Of a stretch of DNA of 10,455 bases, positions 1 through 6,881 are shown piece after piece. A program made the position numbers and the translations under genes. This DNA is from Desulfobacterales bacterium. Lineage in GTDB: Bacteria; Desulfobacterota; Desulfobacteria; Desulfobacterales; Desulfosalsimonadaceae. The stretch is from positions 1-10,455 of the forward strand of contig SLIE01000254.1 of NCBI GenBank assembly GCA_007135795.1, given 5' to 3'. The stretch's first letter is position 1. Each line of letters begins with the position of its first letter. The notes below the pieces were generated by a model that saw nothing but the letters and a program-made list of their open reading frames with translations, searched no databases and was not told where the DNA came from.

Positions 1-585
1 GGGAAGCATATCATTTAAAGGCGTGTCAATAAAGCCTGGATACAGAACCGTGATATCGATCTTTTTCCGATAGAGTTCCGCACGCATCGCTTCCATGTAA
101 ACCGCCAGACCCGCTTTGGTCGCACAATAGGCGGAACTTCCGGGCATTCCCCGGAAAGCAGTCACCGATGAAATTCCTACGATATGCCCCTTCCCTTTCT
201 TTAAAAAATACGCTGCCGCCGCATCCATGGTGGCAATGGCGCCGGTTAAATTGATATCGATGGTCTGCCTGACTTTGTCAAAATCCCCCCGGCCTACTTT
301 TTCTCCAAGTCCCACACCCGCATTGGCAATGACGATGTCGATGCCATCCAATGCATCCACCATATCAGTAAAGGCCACGACCACATCGTCATAATTCGTC
401 ACATCAAGCTTACGGGTGACAATGCGGGGCGGCGAAAACTTTCGATTGATTTCTTCCTTTATCTCCCATAACAAATCTTCCCGCCTTGCCGTAAGCGCCA
501 GTCGGTATCTTTGTCTACCCATTTCAAAAGCAAGCGCCCTGCCGATACCCGACGATGCACCGGTAATTAAAACCGCCTTATCCAT
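1..585 (-). CDS. Short-chain dehydrogenase/reductase (SDR), 3' end cut off by window edge
   Basis: An NAD(P)(H)-dependent oxidoreductase of the classical SDR family; the substrate cannot be told from sequence. The 195 visible residues show the cofactor loop TGASSGIG (8-15), Asp61-Val62 (adenine contact), NAG (88-90), Asn112, the catalytic serine region ISS (138-140), the catalytic pair Tyr153/Lys157 in YCATK, and the PG...T motif (183-188) after the active site. Arginines 34-35 at the end of the second strand favour NADP(H) over NAD(H), which is an inference from family rules. No signal peptide is visible, so it is probably cytoplasmic. The ATG at 585-583 has a GGAGAA Shine-Dalgarno at 596-591, five bases upstream. 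Classical SDRs have about 250 residues, so roughly 50-70 C-terminal residues lie beyond position 1. It is divergent from the membrane-protein gene at 841 and shows no functional link to it. The family call is very secure; the exact role is unknown. Confidence 0.93.
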   Translation of the reverse strand, partial: MDKAVLITGASSGIGRALAFEMGRQRYRLALTARREDLLWEIKEEINRKFSPPRIVTRKLDVTNYDDVVVAFTDMVDALDGIDIVIANAGVGLGEKVGRGDFDKVRQTIDINLTGAIATMDAAAAYFLKKGKGHIVGISSVTAFRGMPGSSAYCATKAGLAVYMEAMRAELYRKKIDITVLYPGFIDTPLNDMLP

Positions 586-659
586 ACACGTTCTCCACTT
601 TAACCATTAAGACTTCCATTTGAACACTCCATTTCGTTTACAAAATGACATTAAATAAC

Positions 660-689
660 ATTATCTGCATTGGCAAGTTGATTCGTCAG
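660..689 (-). promoter_or_regulatory. Possible promoter for the SDR gene
   Basis: Read on the minus strand, CTGACG (689-684) and GATAAT (665-660) are separated by 18 bases and would serve as -35 and -10 boxes for the SDR gene starting at 585. The -10 is a 5/6 match and the -35 a 4/6 match. The site overlaps the forward promoter at 670-698, so the two may compete. Motif-only prediction. Confidence 0.3.
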
Positions 690-698
690 GGTTATAAT
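670..698 (+). promoter_or_regulatory. Sigma70-type promoter upstream of the DUF1622 gene
   Basis: TTGGCA at 670-675 and a perfect TATAAT at 693-698 are separated by exactly 17 bases, a near-consensus housekeeping promoter. Transcription would start near 705, leaving a leader of about 135 bases before the ATG at 841. That leader contains the inverted repeats at 752-802. Confidence 0.6.
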
Positions 699-751
699 CG
701 TAAAATTTATTCTAATCGATTGAAAGACTGTGATATCGTGATAACATTAAA

Positions 752-802
752 TGGTTAATGCGCCATAACCAACTTCGTCAGGTGCTGACGACTTTTACGA
801 AG
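752..802 (+). promoter_or_regulatory. Clustered inverted repeats in the leader of the DUF1622 gene
   Basis: Three inverted repeats lie close together. TGGTTA (752-757) pairs with TAACCA (766-771). TCGTCA (775-780) pairs with TGACGA (786-791) across a five-base centre. CTTCGT (773-778) pairs with ACGAAG (797-802), and this alternative excludes the second pairing. The segment lies downstream of the predicted transcription start. It could form competing RNA hairpins or be an operator for a dimeric regulator. The arms are short, so function is uncertain. Confidence 0.3.
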
Positions 803-827
803 CCGTCAATGGTAACCGTACAAAAGT

Positions 828-832
828 GAGGG
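828..832 (+). promoter_or_regulatory. Ribosome binding site that sets the DUF1622 start at 841
   Basis: GAGGG at 828-832 lies eight bases before the ATG at 841. An upstream in-frame GTG at 826 would overlap this site and has no Shine-Dalgarno of its own, so 841 is preferred. Confidence 0.55.
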
Positions 833-840
833 TTGAAAAA

Positions 841-1200
841 ATGGGAGATATGCCTTTCGTTATCATTACAGCGGAGTACAGCATCGCTATACTCGAACTT
901 TTAGGCATTATCACCATAATGCTGTTTTCGCTCCATGCAACCGCAACGAATCTCTACCACCTGGCGAAACACGGGAGGGGGGACGATATCTTCCATACGT
1001 ACCGGTTAGAGATGGCCCGGGGAATCCTGCTTGGACTTGAATTTCTGGTAGCGGCCGACATCATCAAAACGGTGGCTATAGAACTGACGTTTGCATCGGT
1101 CGGCATGCTTGCGATCATCGTCTTAATAAGAACATTTTTGAGTTTTGCCATTGAATTGGAAATGACCGGCAACTGGCCATGGCAACGGCTAACGCTTTAG
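841..1200 (+). CDS. DUF1622 family small integral membrane protein
   Basis: A 119-residue inner-membrane protein of unknown function. Three hydrophobic segments are visible at about residues 14-34, 60-80 and 86-106. The block RGILLGLEFLVAADIIKTVA (60-79), the following VLIRTFLSFAIELE (94-107) and the closing NWPWQR are, as I recall it, the signature of the DUF1622 family (PF07784). The length is normal for the family. Charged residues lie mainly in the first loop (about 41-60). No catalytic residues or cofactor motifs are evident. The start is chosen by GAGGG at 828-832; the alternative GTG at 826 adds five residues. A near-consensus promoter lies 140 bases upstream. gdhA follows on the same strand 223 bases later, and I see no clear terminator between them, so read-through is possible. 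Family call confident, function unknown. Confidence 0.85.
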   Translation: MGDMPFVIITAEYSIAILELLGIITIMLFSLHATATNLYHLAKHGRGDDIFHTYRLEMARGILLGLEFLVAADIIKTVAIELTFASVGMLAIIVLIRTFLSFAIELEMTGNWPWQRLTL

Positions 1201-1251
1201 TAACTTCTAATTCTTTTCGGACATTTTTTTGTTTGAGTGATTAATTTTAAG

Positions 1252-1322
1252 TTTACATTCCGCTTTTAATCCTATAAACACTATTTTTGTGTTCTCCGCT
1301 TTCCTCCCTGCAAGCATATAAT
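1252..1322 (+). promoter_or_regulatory. gdhA: Candidate promoter region for gdhA
   Basis: The 1201-1423 gap is AT-rich and holds two candidates. TTTACA (1252-1257) and TATAAA (1273-1278) are 15 bases apart, slightly short spacing. A perfect TATAAT lies at 1317-1322 without a recognisable -35, which might suit an activator-dependent promoter. Neither can be preferred from sequence alone. I saw no sigma54 GG/GC element and no obvious terminator for the preceding gene. Confidence 0.35.
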
Positions 1323-1410
1323 TCATTCAATCGCACCCAGTTTATGTAATATTATCGGGTGAATTGCGGAAAGTGGGATTTTTCCAATATCAACAAAAAT
1401 CAGGAAACCA

Positions 1411-1416
1411 AGGAGG
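1411..1416 (+). promoter_or_regulatory. gdhA: Ribosome binding site that sets the gdhA start at 1424
   Basis: A perfect AGGAGG lies seven bases before the ATG at 1424. The longer reading from a TTG at 1364 has no comparable site and would add 20 residues absent from usual GdhA proteins. Confidence 0.8.
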
Positions 1417-1423
1417 CGATTTA

Positions 1424-2779
1424 ATGTCGGCCATCAACAGCGTCATTGACAAAGTCAAATACATGGACCCGGAACAAAAAGAATTTCACCAAGCGGTCAT
1501 AGAAGTCATGGAAACACTCGAACCGACTGTCAAGCGCCATCCTGAGTTTGTAAAGGCAGGAATTTACGAAAGAATCGTCGAACCCGAGCGCGTCATCATG
1601 TTTCGTGTACCCTGGGTTAACGATTCTGGAAATGTTATTGTAAATCGTGGATTCCGCGTGCAATTCAACAACGCATTGGGACCTTTCAAAGGCGGTCTCC
1701 GCTTTCATCCATCCGTCAATCTCGGGATTATTAAATTTTTAGGATTTGAGCAGATTTTCAAAAATTCTCTGACGACCCTTCCCATGGGAGGCGGAAAAGG
1801 CGGCTCCGACTTTGACCCCAAGGGAAAGTCCGACAGTGAAATGATGCGCTTCTGCCAGGCCTTTATGAGAGAACTCTACCGCCACATAGGTCCGGAAATG
1901 GATGTACCGGCCGGCGATATTGGCGTGGGTGCACGAGAAATCGGTTACCTCTATGGTTATTACAAAAAGATCCGCAATGAGCATACCGGCGTTTTAACAG
2001 GGAAAGGCCTCGAATACGGCGGTAGTCTGATCCGGCCCGAAGCTACCGGTTATGGTACGGTCTACTTTGCAAAAGAGATGCTCGAAACCCGGGGGCTTGA
2101 CTTTAAAGATAAAATTGTCGCAGTGAGTGGCTCTGGAAACGTCGCCCAATACGCAATTGAAAAGGTCAATGAACTTGGCGGTCGTGTAATTAGCGTTTGC
2201 GATTCTTCAGCCACGATCATCGACAAAAAAGGGATCGATTCGGACAAGTGCTACTACGTCATGGAACTGAAAAATATTCACAGGGGCCGGATAGAAGAAT
2301 ATTCCAATAAGTATCAGACGGAGTGCTACCTGGGACAAAATGTATGGGACGTAATCCGGGAAAACAACATAAAGGTCGATATCGCCCTGCCCTGCGCCAC
2401 ACAAAATGAAATCGACGAACAAAACGCAAGAGCCCTGATCGAAAATGGTTGCTACTGCCTGGCCGAAGGGGCGAATATGCCGTCCACCCCGGAAGCGGTA
2501 CGGGTCTACCAGGAAAAGGGGATTCTCTATGGTCCCGGGAAAGCGGCAAATGCCGGCGGCGTTGCCACCTCCGGGCTTGAAATGAGCCAGAACAGCCTGA
2601 AACTGTCCTGGACCCGTGAAGAAGTTGATCACAAGCTTTTGCAGATTATGAAAAGCATTCACAAATCCTGCCTGGATGCATCAGAAACCTATGGCAAAAA
2701 AGGGGATTATGTTGCAGGGGCCAATATCGCAGGCTTTGTCAAAGTTGCGCGGGCCATGGTGGCGTACGGGATCGTTTAA
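1424..2779 (+). CDS. gdhA: NADP-specific glutamate dehydrogenase
   Basis: Catalyses reductive amination of 2-oxoglutarate with ammonium and NADPH to give glutamate (EC 1.4.1.4), a cytoplasmic ammonium-assimilating enzyme, usually hexameric. The 451-residue length matches the bacterial class I hexameric type (about 447-450). Visible motifs are FNNALGPFKGGLRFHP (81-96, substrate-binding Lys89), Lys113, LPMGGGKGGSDFDPKGKS (119-136, catalytic Lys125) and PAGDIGVGAREIGY (162-175, catalytic Asp165). The Rossmann loop GSGNVA (236-241) is followed by CDSSATI (259-265), which resembles the NADP-type enzyme of E. coli and not NAD-type enzymes. AGGAGG at 1411-1416 fixes the start. A 14-bp perfect palindrome covers the stop codon (2771-2784), and a strong hairpin follows at 2794-2832. 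It is convergent with the large gene at 2938-5535. The assignment is very secure; coenzyme choice is inferred from similarity. Confidence 0.97.
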   Translation: MSAINSVIDKVKYMDPEQKEFHQAVIEVMETLEPTVKRHPEFVKAGIYERIVEPERVIMFRVPWVNDSGNVIVNRGFRVQFNNALGPFKGGLRFHPSVNLGIIKFLGFEQIFKNSLTTLPMGGGKGGSDFDPKGKSDSEMMRFCQAFMRELYRHIGPEMDVPAGDIGVGAREIGYLYGYYKKIRNEHTGVLTGKGLEYGGSLIRPEATGYGTVYFAKEMLETRGLDFKDKIVAVSGSGNVAQYAIEKVNELGGRVISVCDSSATIIDKKGIDSDKCYYVMELKNIHRGRIEEYSNKYQTECYLGQNVWDVIRENNIKVDIALPCATQNEIDEQNARALIENGCYCLAEGANMPSTPEAVRVYQEKGILYGPGKAANAGGVATSGLEMSQNSLKLSWTREEVDHKLLQIMKSIHKSCLDASETYGKKGDYVAGANIAGFVKVARAMVAYGIV

Positions 2780-2909
2780 ACGATAAACCATATGCAGTGC
2801 CCGGGTGTTTTTCTTGGTCACCCGGGCACTGCTTGGCATCAAACGCATATACTTCTCCGGTAAGCACATCGCGCAGACGAACAAACCCCTTATCGTGTCG
2901 ATACAGCAT
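2739..2909 (-). other. Short coding-like frame in the convergent gap, possibly a relic or small protein
   Basis: On the minus strand the region after the stop of the large gene (2938) stays open in another frame down to a TGA at 2739-2741. It reads WRMLYRHDKG, then FVRLRDVLTGEVYAFDA, with codon choice like its neighbours (GAT, CTG, CGC, GAA). An ATG sits at 2909-2907 but has no clear Shine-Dalgarno. The distal part runs through the 14-bp hairpin and into the gdhA 3' end, where coding is unlikely. It may be a small unknown protein, the remains of a gene, or a C-terminal extension of the upstream protein lost by frameshift. I do not recognise it. Confidence 0.25.
2794..2832. terminator. Perfect 14-bp hairpin between convergent genes
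   Basis: GCAGTGCCCGGGTG (2794-2807) pairs perfectly with CACCCGGGCACTGC (2819-2832) around an 11-base loop. It lies 14 bases past the gdhA stop and about 105 bases past the end of the opposing gene. Position and stability suit a shared transcription end. However, there is no T-run after the stem on either strand (a TTTTT is in the loop), so it is not a textbook intrinsic terminator and may act with Rho or as a 3' end stabiliser. Confidence 0.55.
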
Positions 2910-2937
2910 GCGCCATTCACAACTCGGGGCGTTCGAA

Positions 2938-5535
2938 TTAGGAAGATTCTGTGAAATAACAAGCAACCCGCCGCGCAACGATATCAGAACGCATAAACAG
3001 ATTTTTTCCCTGGGTATCAATCACCTTTACAGCCCTCCCATACGACGGCCCTTCCGTAATTATCGTATCTATTAGATTGTCCTGCTGCTTGATCCAGGTA
3101 TCATTGAACGTGACAGATGGTTTTTCCGGGTATATGGCAACATAAAAAATTCGTGTTTCAATCAGATCCTGAAAAAAGTGACTGCCGAATGACAAATCAG
3201 GGACCAGGTTTCCATCCTGGTAACTAATCTCACCGATGGCGACAAAATTGTTTATTTCGGAGAACCTTACCGGCACCCCCATTTCAGGCGAATGCGTCCC
3301 CCAGCGTCCCGGTCCGAGCAAAAGTGTCGGCATGTTTTCTCGATGCGCGAATTTCCTGTTCAACTTCCCCACAAGACGTGCCACCGAATATCTCTCCGAA
3401 ACCGAAAGCGATATGTAGGCGGCAGGATCAATATAGATAATTCCCGAGATGGGCAGGGATACACTCCCCCCCATGAAATCACCCGCCGCACGAATTAAGA
3501 GTTTTTCATCTTTGATATTTTCGGGTATTTTAACACTGTCACCCGGGCCTGCCGCCTGAAAGGGGCGGCATTGGAGCAGGTTTACCTGGATTTGGCCGGC
3601 ATGATTAAAATTTACCGTGAACTCGATATCCACAGGGCTTTCATATACGGTTTCCAGGCAGTTGAGAATTTTCCGCATAATTTCGACAAAAAGCGTTTGA
3701 GTCAAAAATTCATCAAAGGTAAGCACCCAAATCTCCTTTGCCGGGCGCCCAAGGCTTCTTAATTTCTCCTCCATCTCAAAATCTCTGATACCTGCAAGTG
3801 ACAACTGAAGCTGTTGAACTTTTTGCTTAAGATCAAGCAGCGATATCGTCTGAAGTTGATTTTCATCGAGTTTCAGAACGTCCACAAAACGCTGGGAAAA
3901 CTGCCGCAAATGATCCATGTCGGACAAAGGCTTCACAAGGGGTTGATCCATGGCGACGATCCTGGGATAATCATTTTCCACCCGGTTTACCGCACGGGTA
4001 CCCAATCCGAAAACCAATCTGAGCATTCCCGCATACTCGTCCATTCCTTTTTTCCAGGCAAAGGGGTTTCTGGAAAGACCCACCCCTGCAAATGCCGGAA
4101 AAAAATAATTTTCATGATATGAACCGGAAACTCGCTGCACCAGCATCGCCATCTGTTCGTCACGCTGATCAAGTCCCCGTTGACGCCGATAGACAAGCGC
4201 ATCTTCATTTAAGGTGGAGGCAAAGATCAGCTTTACCGCTTCCTCGAAATTCGCATACCGTTGCTCCGGTGTTCCCTGGTTCACACAAAAAAAACTTTCG
4301 TATTTCCCGGCAAAAGCACTTCCAAAGGCATCTTCCAGAAGGCTCGACGATCTTACGATAATCGGGGATTGACCGTAATATTCGAGCATCAGCTGGAACT
4401 GTTCCTTGATTTCATCAGGGAAGATACCGGTCAGCATTTTTTCTTTAAGATCGGCAGCCTTTGAGAAATATCCCTCTTTTGTTTTGTGTGCCATAAACAG
4501 CTTCCACCAGCCGTTTTGCACGATATATGAATAAAAAACATCGGAGCCGATAAAAAAGGAATCATGATTTTCAAGAATTTTTTCTGTTTCAAAAGGCCTT
4601 TCTGTTACCAGGACTTTCCTTGCAAGAAGCATCCCCAAGGATTTCCCGCCAATATACCCCGTCCCGATCAATCGCCGCTTGATTTCCATAAAATCTTCCA
4701 GGGAGAGGTATTTCCGGGTCAGATCAATAACCCTTTGGTCCCGCGACAATAAAAGGCGGCTTAACCGCTCCACCATGTCTTCTTTTTCTTCAGCCGCCGC
4801 ATCCGAGTTGTAAAGGTCTCCGGCTTCGATAAAAAGCTTATCCCAATAATCAAGTTGCCGATGCGCGCCTACACCACTTGGATCAAACAAGTGAGAAAAC
4901 ATCTCCGTCACGTCAACAGAGTTGATGACCGGTTCAAGTTTGTCTTTTCTTTTGATATGGGGGAAAAACATGGTCGGGGAGTAACGATGCTGTACCTTGA
5001 TCGGATGGATGCAAATGTTCGTCTTGTAATTATACACATCGATCAATAGCTGGGTTGTTTCCCGAATACGCGCAATTGCCTTGAAGGAATGCCTGTTCCT
5101 TAAAATCCCGAAATAGGCAATGGTGTTGAGTTCATACAAGTACGGACAGGTAATGTAAAAAAAATCTCTGATCATCAGATCGGTGGCCCACCCATGCAGA
5201 AGATCAGAGAGCATGTCAAAGACGTAAAACACATCTCTTCCCTCCCGGGTAATGATTGCATGGACCGCGGTTGAAAACGATTCAAACCCGCTTTCGGTTT
5301 TCAACTGATAGATTGAAATCTTTTCGTTATCCTCCAGGATCGGCATATGCCGGGCGAAACGGACGTACACGACTTTTTCGCCATTACTGAGCGCCCGATT
5401 TACAAATAGCGATGCCAGTCGCTGATAGTCATCAAATTCATCAACCTGCCAAACGACATTGTCGCCCCTTCTCAGATGATCGATGATTTTATCCAGGCTG
5501 TCCCAGCCGGTGCTGACGCGGGATAGATATGACAT
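2938..5535 (-). CDS. KaiC/RecA-like N-terminus fused to PEP/pyruvate-binding ATP-grasp domain
   Basis: An 865-residue, apparently cytoplasmic protein of unknown function. Residues 1-170 follow a KaiC-like layout: STGWDSLDKIID at the N-terminus, DNVVWQV where the first strand should be, GEKVVYVRFA (52-61), and a Walker-B-like strand DVFYVFDMLSDLL (101-113). The P-loop GxxxxGKT is missing, replaced by VDEFDDYQ. Residues about 285-660 match the pyruvate phosphate dikinase N-terminal ATP-grasp domain (PF01326): IGGKSLGMLLARKVL (295-309), IIVRSSSLLEDAFGSAFAGK (392-411), and a closing DIEFTVN...LLQCRPFQ (636-659). No phosphohistidine swivel domain (TSHAA-type motif) or PEP-binding barrel follows, so it is not a complete PEP synthase or PPDK. 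The C-terminus holds LLLGPGRWGTHSPEMGVPV (738-756) and PDLSFGSHFFQDL (779-791), which I recall from similar uncharacterised proteins. The start at 5535 is set by AAAGGAA seven bases upstream; a TTG at 5583 inside the terminator is rejected. It lies 109 bases downstream of qmoC, beyond a terminator. Automatic annotation would probably name it phosphoenolpyruvate synthase, which is doubtful. Confidence 0.88.
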   Translation of the reverse strand: MSYLSRVSTGWDSLDKIIDHLRRGDNVVWQVDEFDDYQRLASLFVNRALSNGEKVVYVRFARHMPILEDNEKISIYQLKTESGFESFSTAVHAIITREGRDVFYVFDMLSDLLHGWATDLMIRDFFYITCPYLYELNTIAYFGILRNRHSFKAIARIRETTQLLIDVYNYKTNICIHPIKVQHRYSPTMFFPHIKRKDKLEPVINSVDVTEMFSHLFDPSGVGAHRQLDYWDKLFIEAGDLYNSDAAAEEKEDMVERLSRLLLSRDQRVIDLTRKYLSLEDFMEIKRRLIGTGYIGGKSLGMLLARKVLVTERPFETEKILENHDSFFIGSDVFYSYIVQNGWWKLFMAHKTKEGYFSKAADLKEKMLTGIFPDEIKEQFQLMLEYYGQSPIIVRSSSLLEDAFGSAFAGKYESFFCVNQGTPEQRYANFEEAVKLIFASTLNEDALVYRRQRGLDQRDEQMAMLVQRVSGSYHENYFFPAFAGVGLSRNPFAWKKGMDEYAGMLRLVFGLGTRAVNRVENDYPRIVAMDQPLVKPLSDMDHLRQFSQRFVDVLKLDENQLQTISLLDLKQKVQQLQLSLAGIRDFEMEEKLRSLGRPAKEIWVLTFDEFLTQTLFVEIMRKILNCLETVYESPVDIEFTVNFNHAGQIQVNLLQCRPFQAAGPGDSVKIPENIKDEKLLIRAAGDFMGGSVSLPISGIIYIDPAAYISLSVSERYSVARLVGKLNRKFAHRENMPTLLLGPGRWGTHSPEMGVPVRFSEINNFVAIGEISYQDGNLVPDLSFGSHFFQDLIETRIFYVAIYPEKPSVTFNDTWIKQQDNLIDTIITEGPSYGRAVKVIDTQGKNLFMRSDIVARRVACYFTESS

Positions 5536-5541
5536 GCGCGG

Positions 5542-5548
5542 TTCCTTT
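5542..5548 (-). promoter_or_regulatory. Ribosome binding site that sets the 5535 start
   Basis: On the minus strand AAAGGAA ends at 5542, with its AGGA core seven bases from the ATG at 5535-5533. This favours the 865-residue protein over an 881-residue reading from a TTG in the terminator T-run. Confidence 0.6.
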
Positions 5549-5581
5549 ATCCAAGCGGTAAAAAAGCAAGCGGTCAGAGGC

Positions 5582-5618
5582 AAAAAAAAGGGACCCGAAT
5601 AATCGGCGTCCCTTTTTT
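5582..5618 (-). terminator. Intrinsic terminator after qmoC, symmetrical in form
   Basis: On the plus strand an A-run then GGGAC (5590-5594) and CCGA (5595-5598) pair with TCGG (5603-5606) and GTCCC (5608-5612), followed by TTTTTT (5613-5618). The loop is ATAA and C5607 is bulged. Read from qmoC the stem is followed by eight Ts (5589-5582), a classic Rho-independent terminator starting about 27 bases after the qmoC stop. The A- and T-tracts on both sides make it bidirectional in form, although no plus-strand gene ends here. Confidence 0.85.
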
Positions 5619-5644
5619 ATTTTTACGATTTCAACTCCTGCGGA

Positions 5645-6814
5645 TCAGATTTTCTTTACATCGCGTTCGGAGTAATCATTGTATGCCATGGCCACGGTCC
5701 GGTAAACCAGATGCGCCAATTTTGAAAAGGGTAAAAAGGCGAACAAGTGAAATACAAACATCAGATGGATGAAGTAAATCAGGTATGTCAGGAATTCAAA
5801 CCCGGCCAACCGGGTAAACTGGGCGAGCATCCCCGTAACACCTAGACCTATGACGATTCCGAGCAAATACCAGTCTTTATAGGTGGAAATCTCACCGACC
5901 TTCTCATAACGCTGCTTGAAAAGCATGACACCACCGATGATAAGCGCGATACCTGCGATGTTGGCAAGAATCTTGACGGGGTTCAACTGTGAGTACGGTC
6001 CATGAATTCCAAGGCCGTAAAGATAAATGAAAAAGAAACCCGTAACAAACGCAAGGGCAATAAAGGAAAACAGAACCATCATGTGGGGCGTGGCACGGTT
6101 GTTATTCTCACCGCACTGGGAGAATTTCTTGTGCTTCAAAATGTTGGGAATGACCCGTCCGATTGACATGAGAAACGGCTTGATCTCAATTTTCTCTTTG
6201 GTCGTTGTGCCATCGGCAAGGGCGTTTTTATGAATATCCGCAATAAACCGCTTCAGAGCAAGCGCAAAAATAGCAACCGCCCAGATCGAAAGCGGAATAA
6301 AGATCAGATCAACCAACCAGTGGGCGAAGAAATTGCCATGGGCAATTTGTCCCTCGGCCGTAAGCTCAGGGGAAAAATTAAGCCAGTGAATACCAAAGAC
6401 CTTTAGACCCAAACCAACCGCAAGAAACACAATAGCGGGCAGGATTGCCAGGAACGGCAGCATTTTCGTATCATTCACCGCTTTTGCCACGCTTTGGGGC
6501 ACCGCATAATGTTCAATCGCCTTACCCCTGAGGGCTGCCATGACATCTCCGGGACTTGCCCCTCTAGGACATTGACTGCTGCAATCGCCACAATTGTGGC
6601 ACAACCAGATATCCGTGCTGGAAACCAGTTTGTCCTTCAAACCCCAGGATGCAGCAATCATTTCTTTCCGGGGGAAAGGTTTGTTATCCGGCGCGATGGG
6701 GCAGGCCACCGAGCAGGTTGCGCATTGAAAACATTTTTTTAGCGACTCGCCACCGAGTGCGCGTATATCCTTTATAAATTCAAGATCTGGTTGAATCAGG
6801 AATTTTTCAGCCAT
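5645..6814 (-). CDS. qmoC: QmoC, membrane subunit of the quinone-interacting oxidoreductase
   Basis: The membrane-anchoring subunit of the QmoABC complex, which passes electrons between menaquinol and the cytoplasmic Qmo subunits and on toward APS reductase. The 389 residues fall into two parts. The N-terminal HdrC-like head has two [4Fe-4S] motifs, CFQCATCSVACP (Cys28, 31, 34, 38) and CHNCGDCSSQCP (Cys72, 75, 78, 82). From about residue 118 a cytochrome b/HdrE-like domain has roughly six hydrophobic segments (about 118-140, 162-188, 246-270, 283-299, 313-333, 338-362). Candidate haem-ligand histidines in or near helices are His165, His244, His350 and His356; the assignment is inferred. A full AGGAGGT at 6827-6821, six bases before the ATG, sets the start. 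It is the third gene of the operon, 115 bases after qmoB with a hairpin in the gap. A strong terminator follows. This HdrC/HdrE-type fusion matches described QmoC proteins. Confidence 0.95.
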   Translation of the reverse strand: MAEKFLIQPDLEFIKDIRALGGESLKKCFQCATCSVACPIAPDNKPFPRKEMIAASWGLKDKLVSSTDIWLCHNCGDCSSQCPRGASPGDVMAALRGKAIEHYAVPQSVAKAVNDTKMLPFLAILPAIVFLAVGLGLKVFGIHWLNFSPELTAEGQIAHGNFFAHWLVDLIFIPLSIWAVAIFALALKRFIADIHKNALADGTTTKEKIEIKPFLMSIGRVIPNILKHKKFSQCGENNNRATPHMMVLFSFIALAFVTGFFFIYLYGLGIHGPYSQLNPVKILANIAGIALIIGGVMLFKQRYEKVGEISTYKDWYLLGIVIGLGVTGMLAQFTRLAGFEFLTYLIYFIHLMFVFHLFAFLPFSKLAHLVYRTVAMAYNDYSERDVKKI

Positions 6815-6881
6815 TGTAAAACCTCCTAAAAAGGCGATATGCCGTATTTAATCCATATCCGTTATGCGAAAAATCATGGAG

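Noticed and set aside
1364..1423. N-terminal extension of gdhA from a TTG at 1364
   Set aside because: The perfect AGGAGG before the ATG at 1424 and the normal family length both favour the shorter protein.
2771..2784. Perfect palindrome ATCGTTTAAACGAT over the gdhA stop codon
   Set aside because: A 14-base palindrome is expected about once by chance in a window of this size, and it is AT-rich with no loop; no function can be argued.
5536..5583. Extension of the large gene to a TTG at 5583
   Set aside because: The start would lie in the T-run of the qmoC terminator with no ribosome binding site, while the ATG at 5535 has one.
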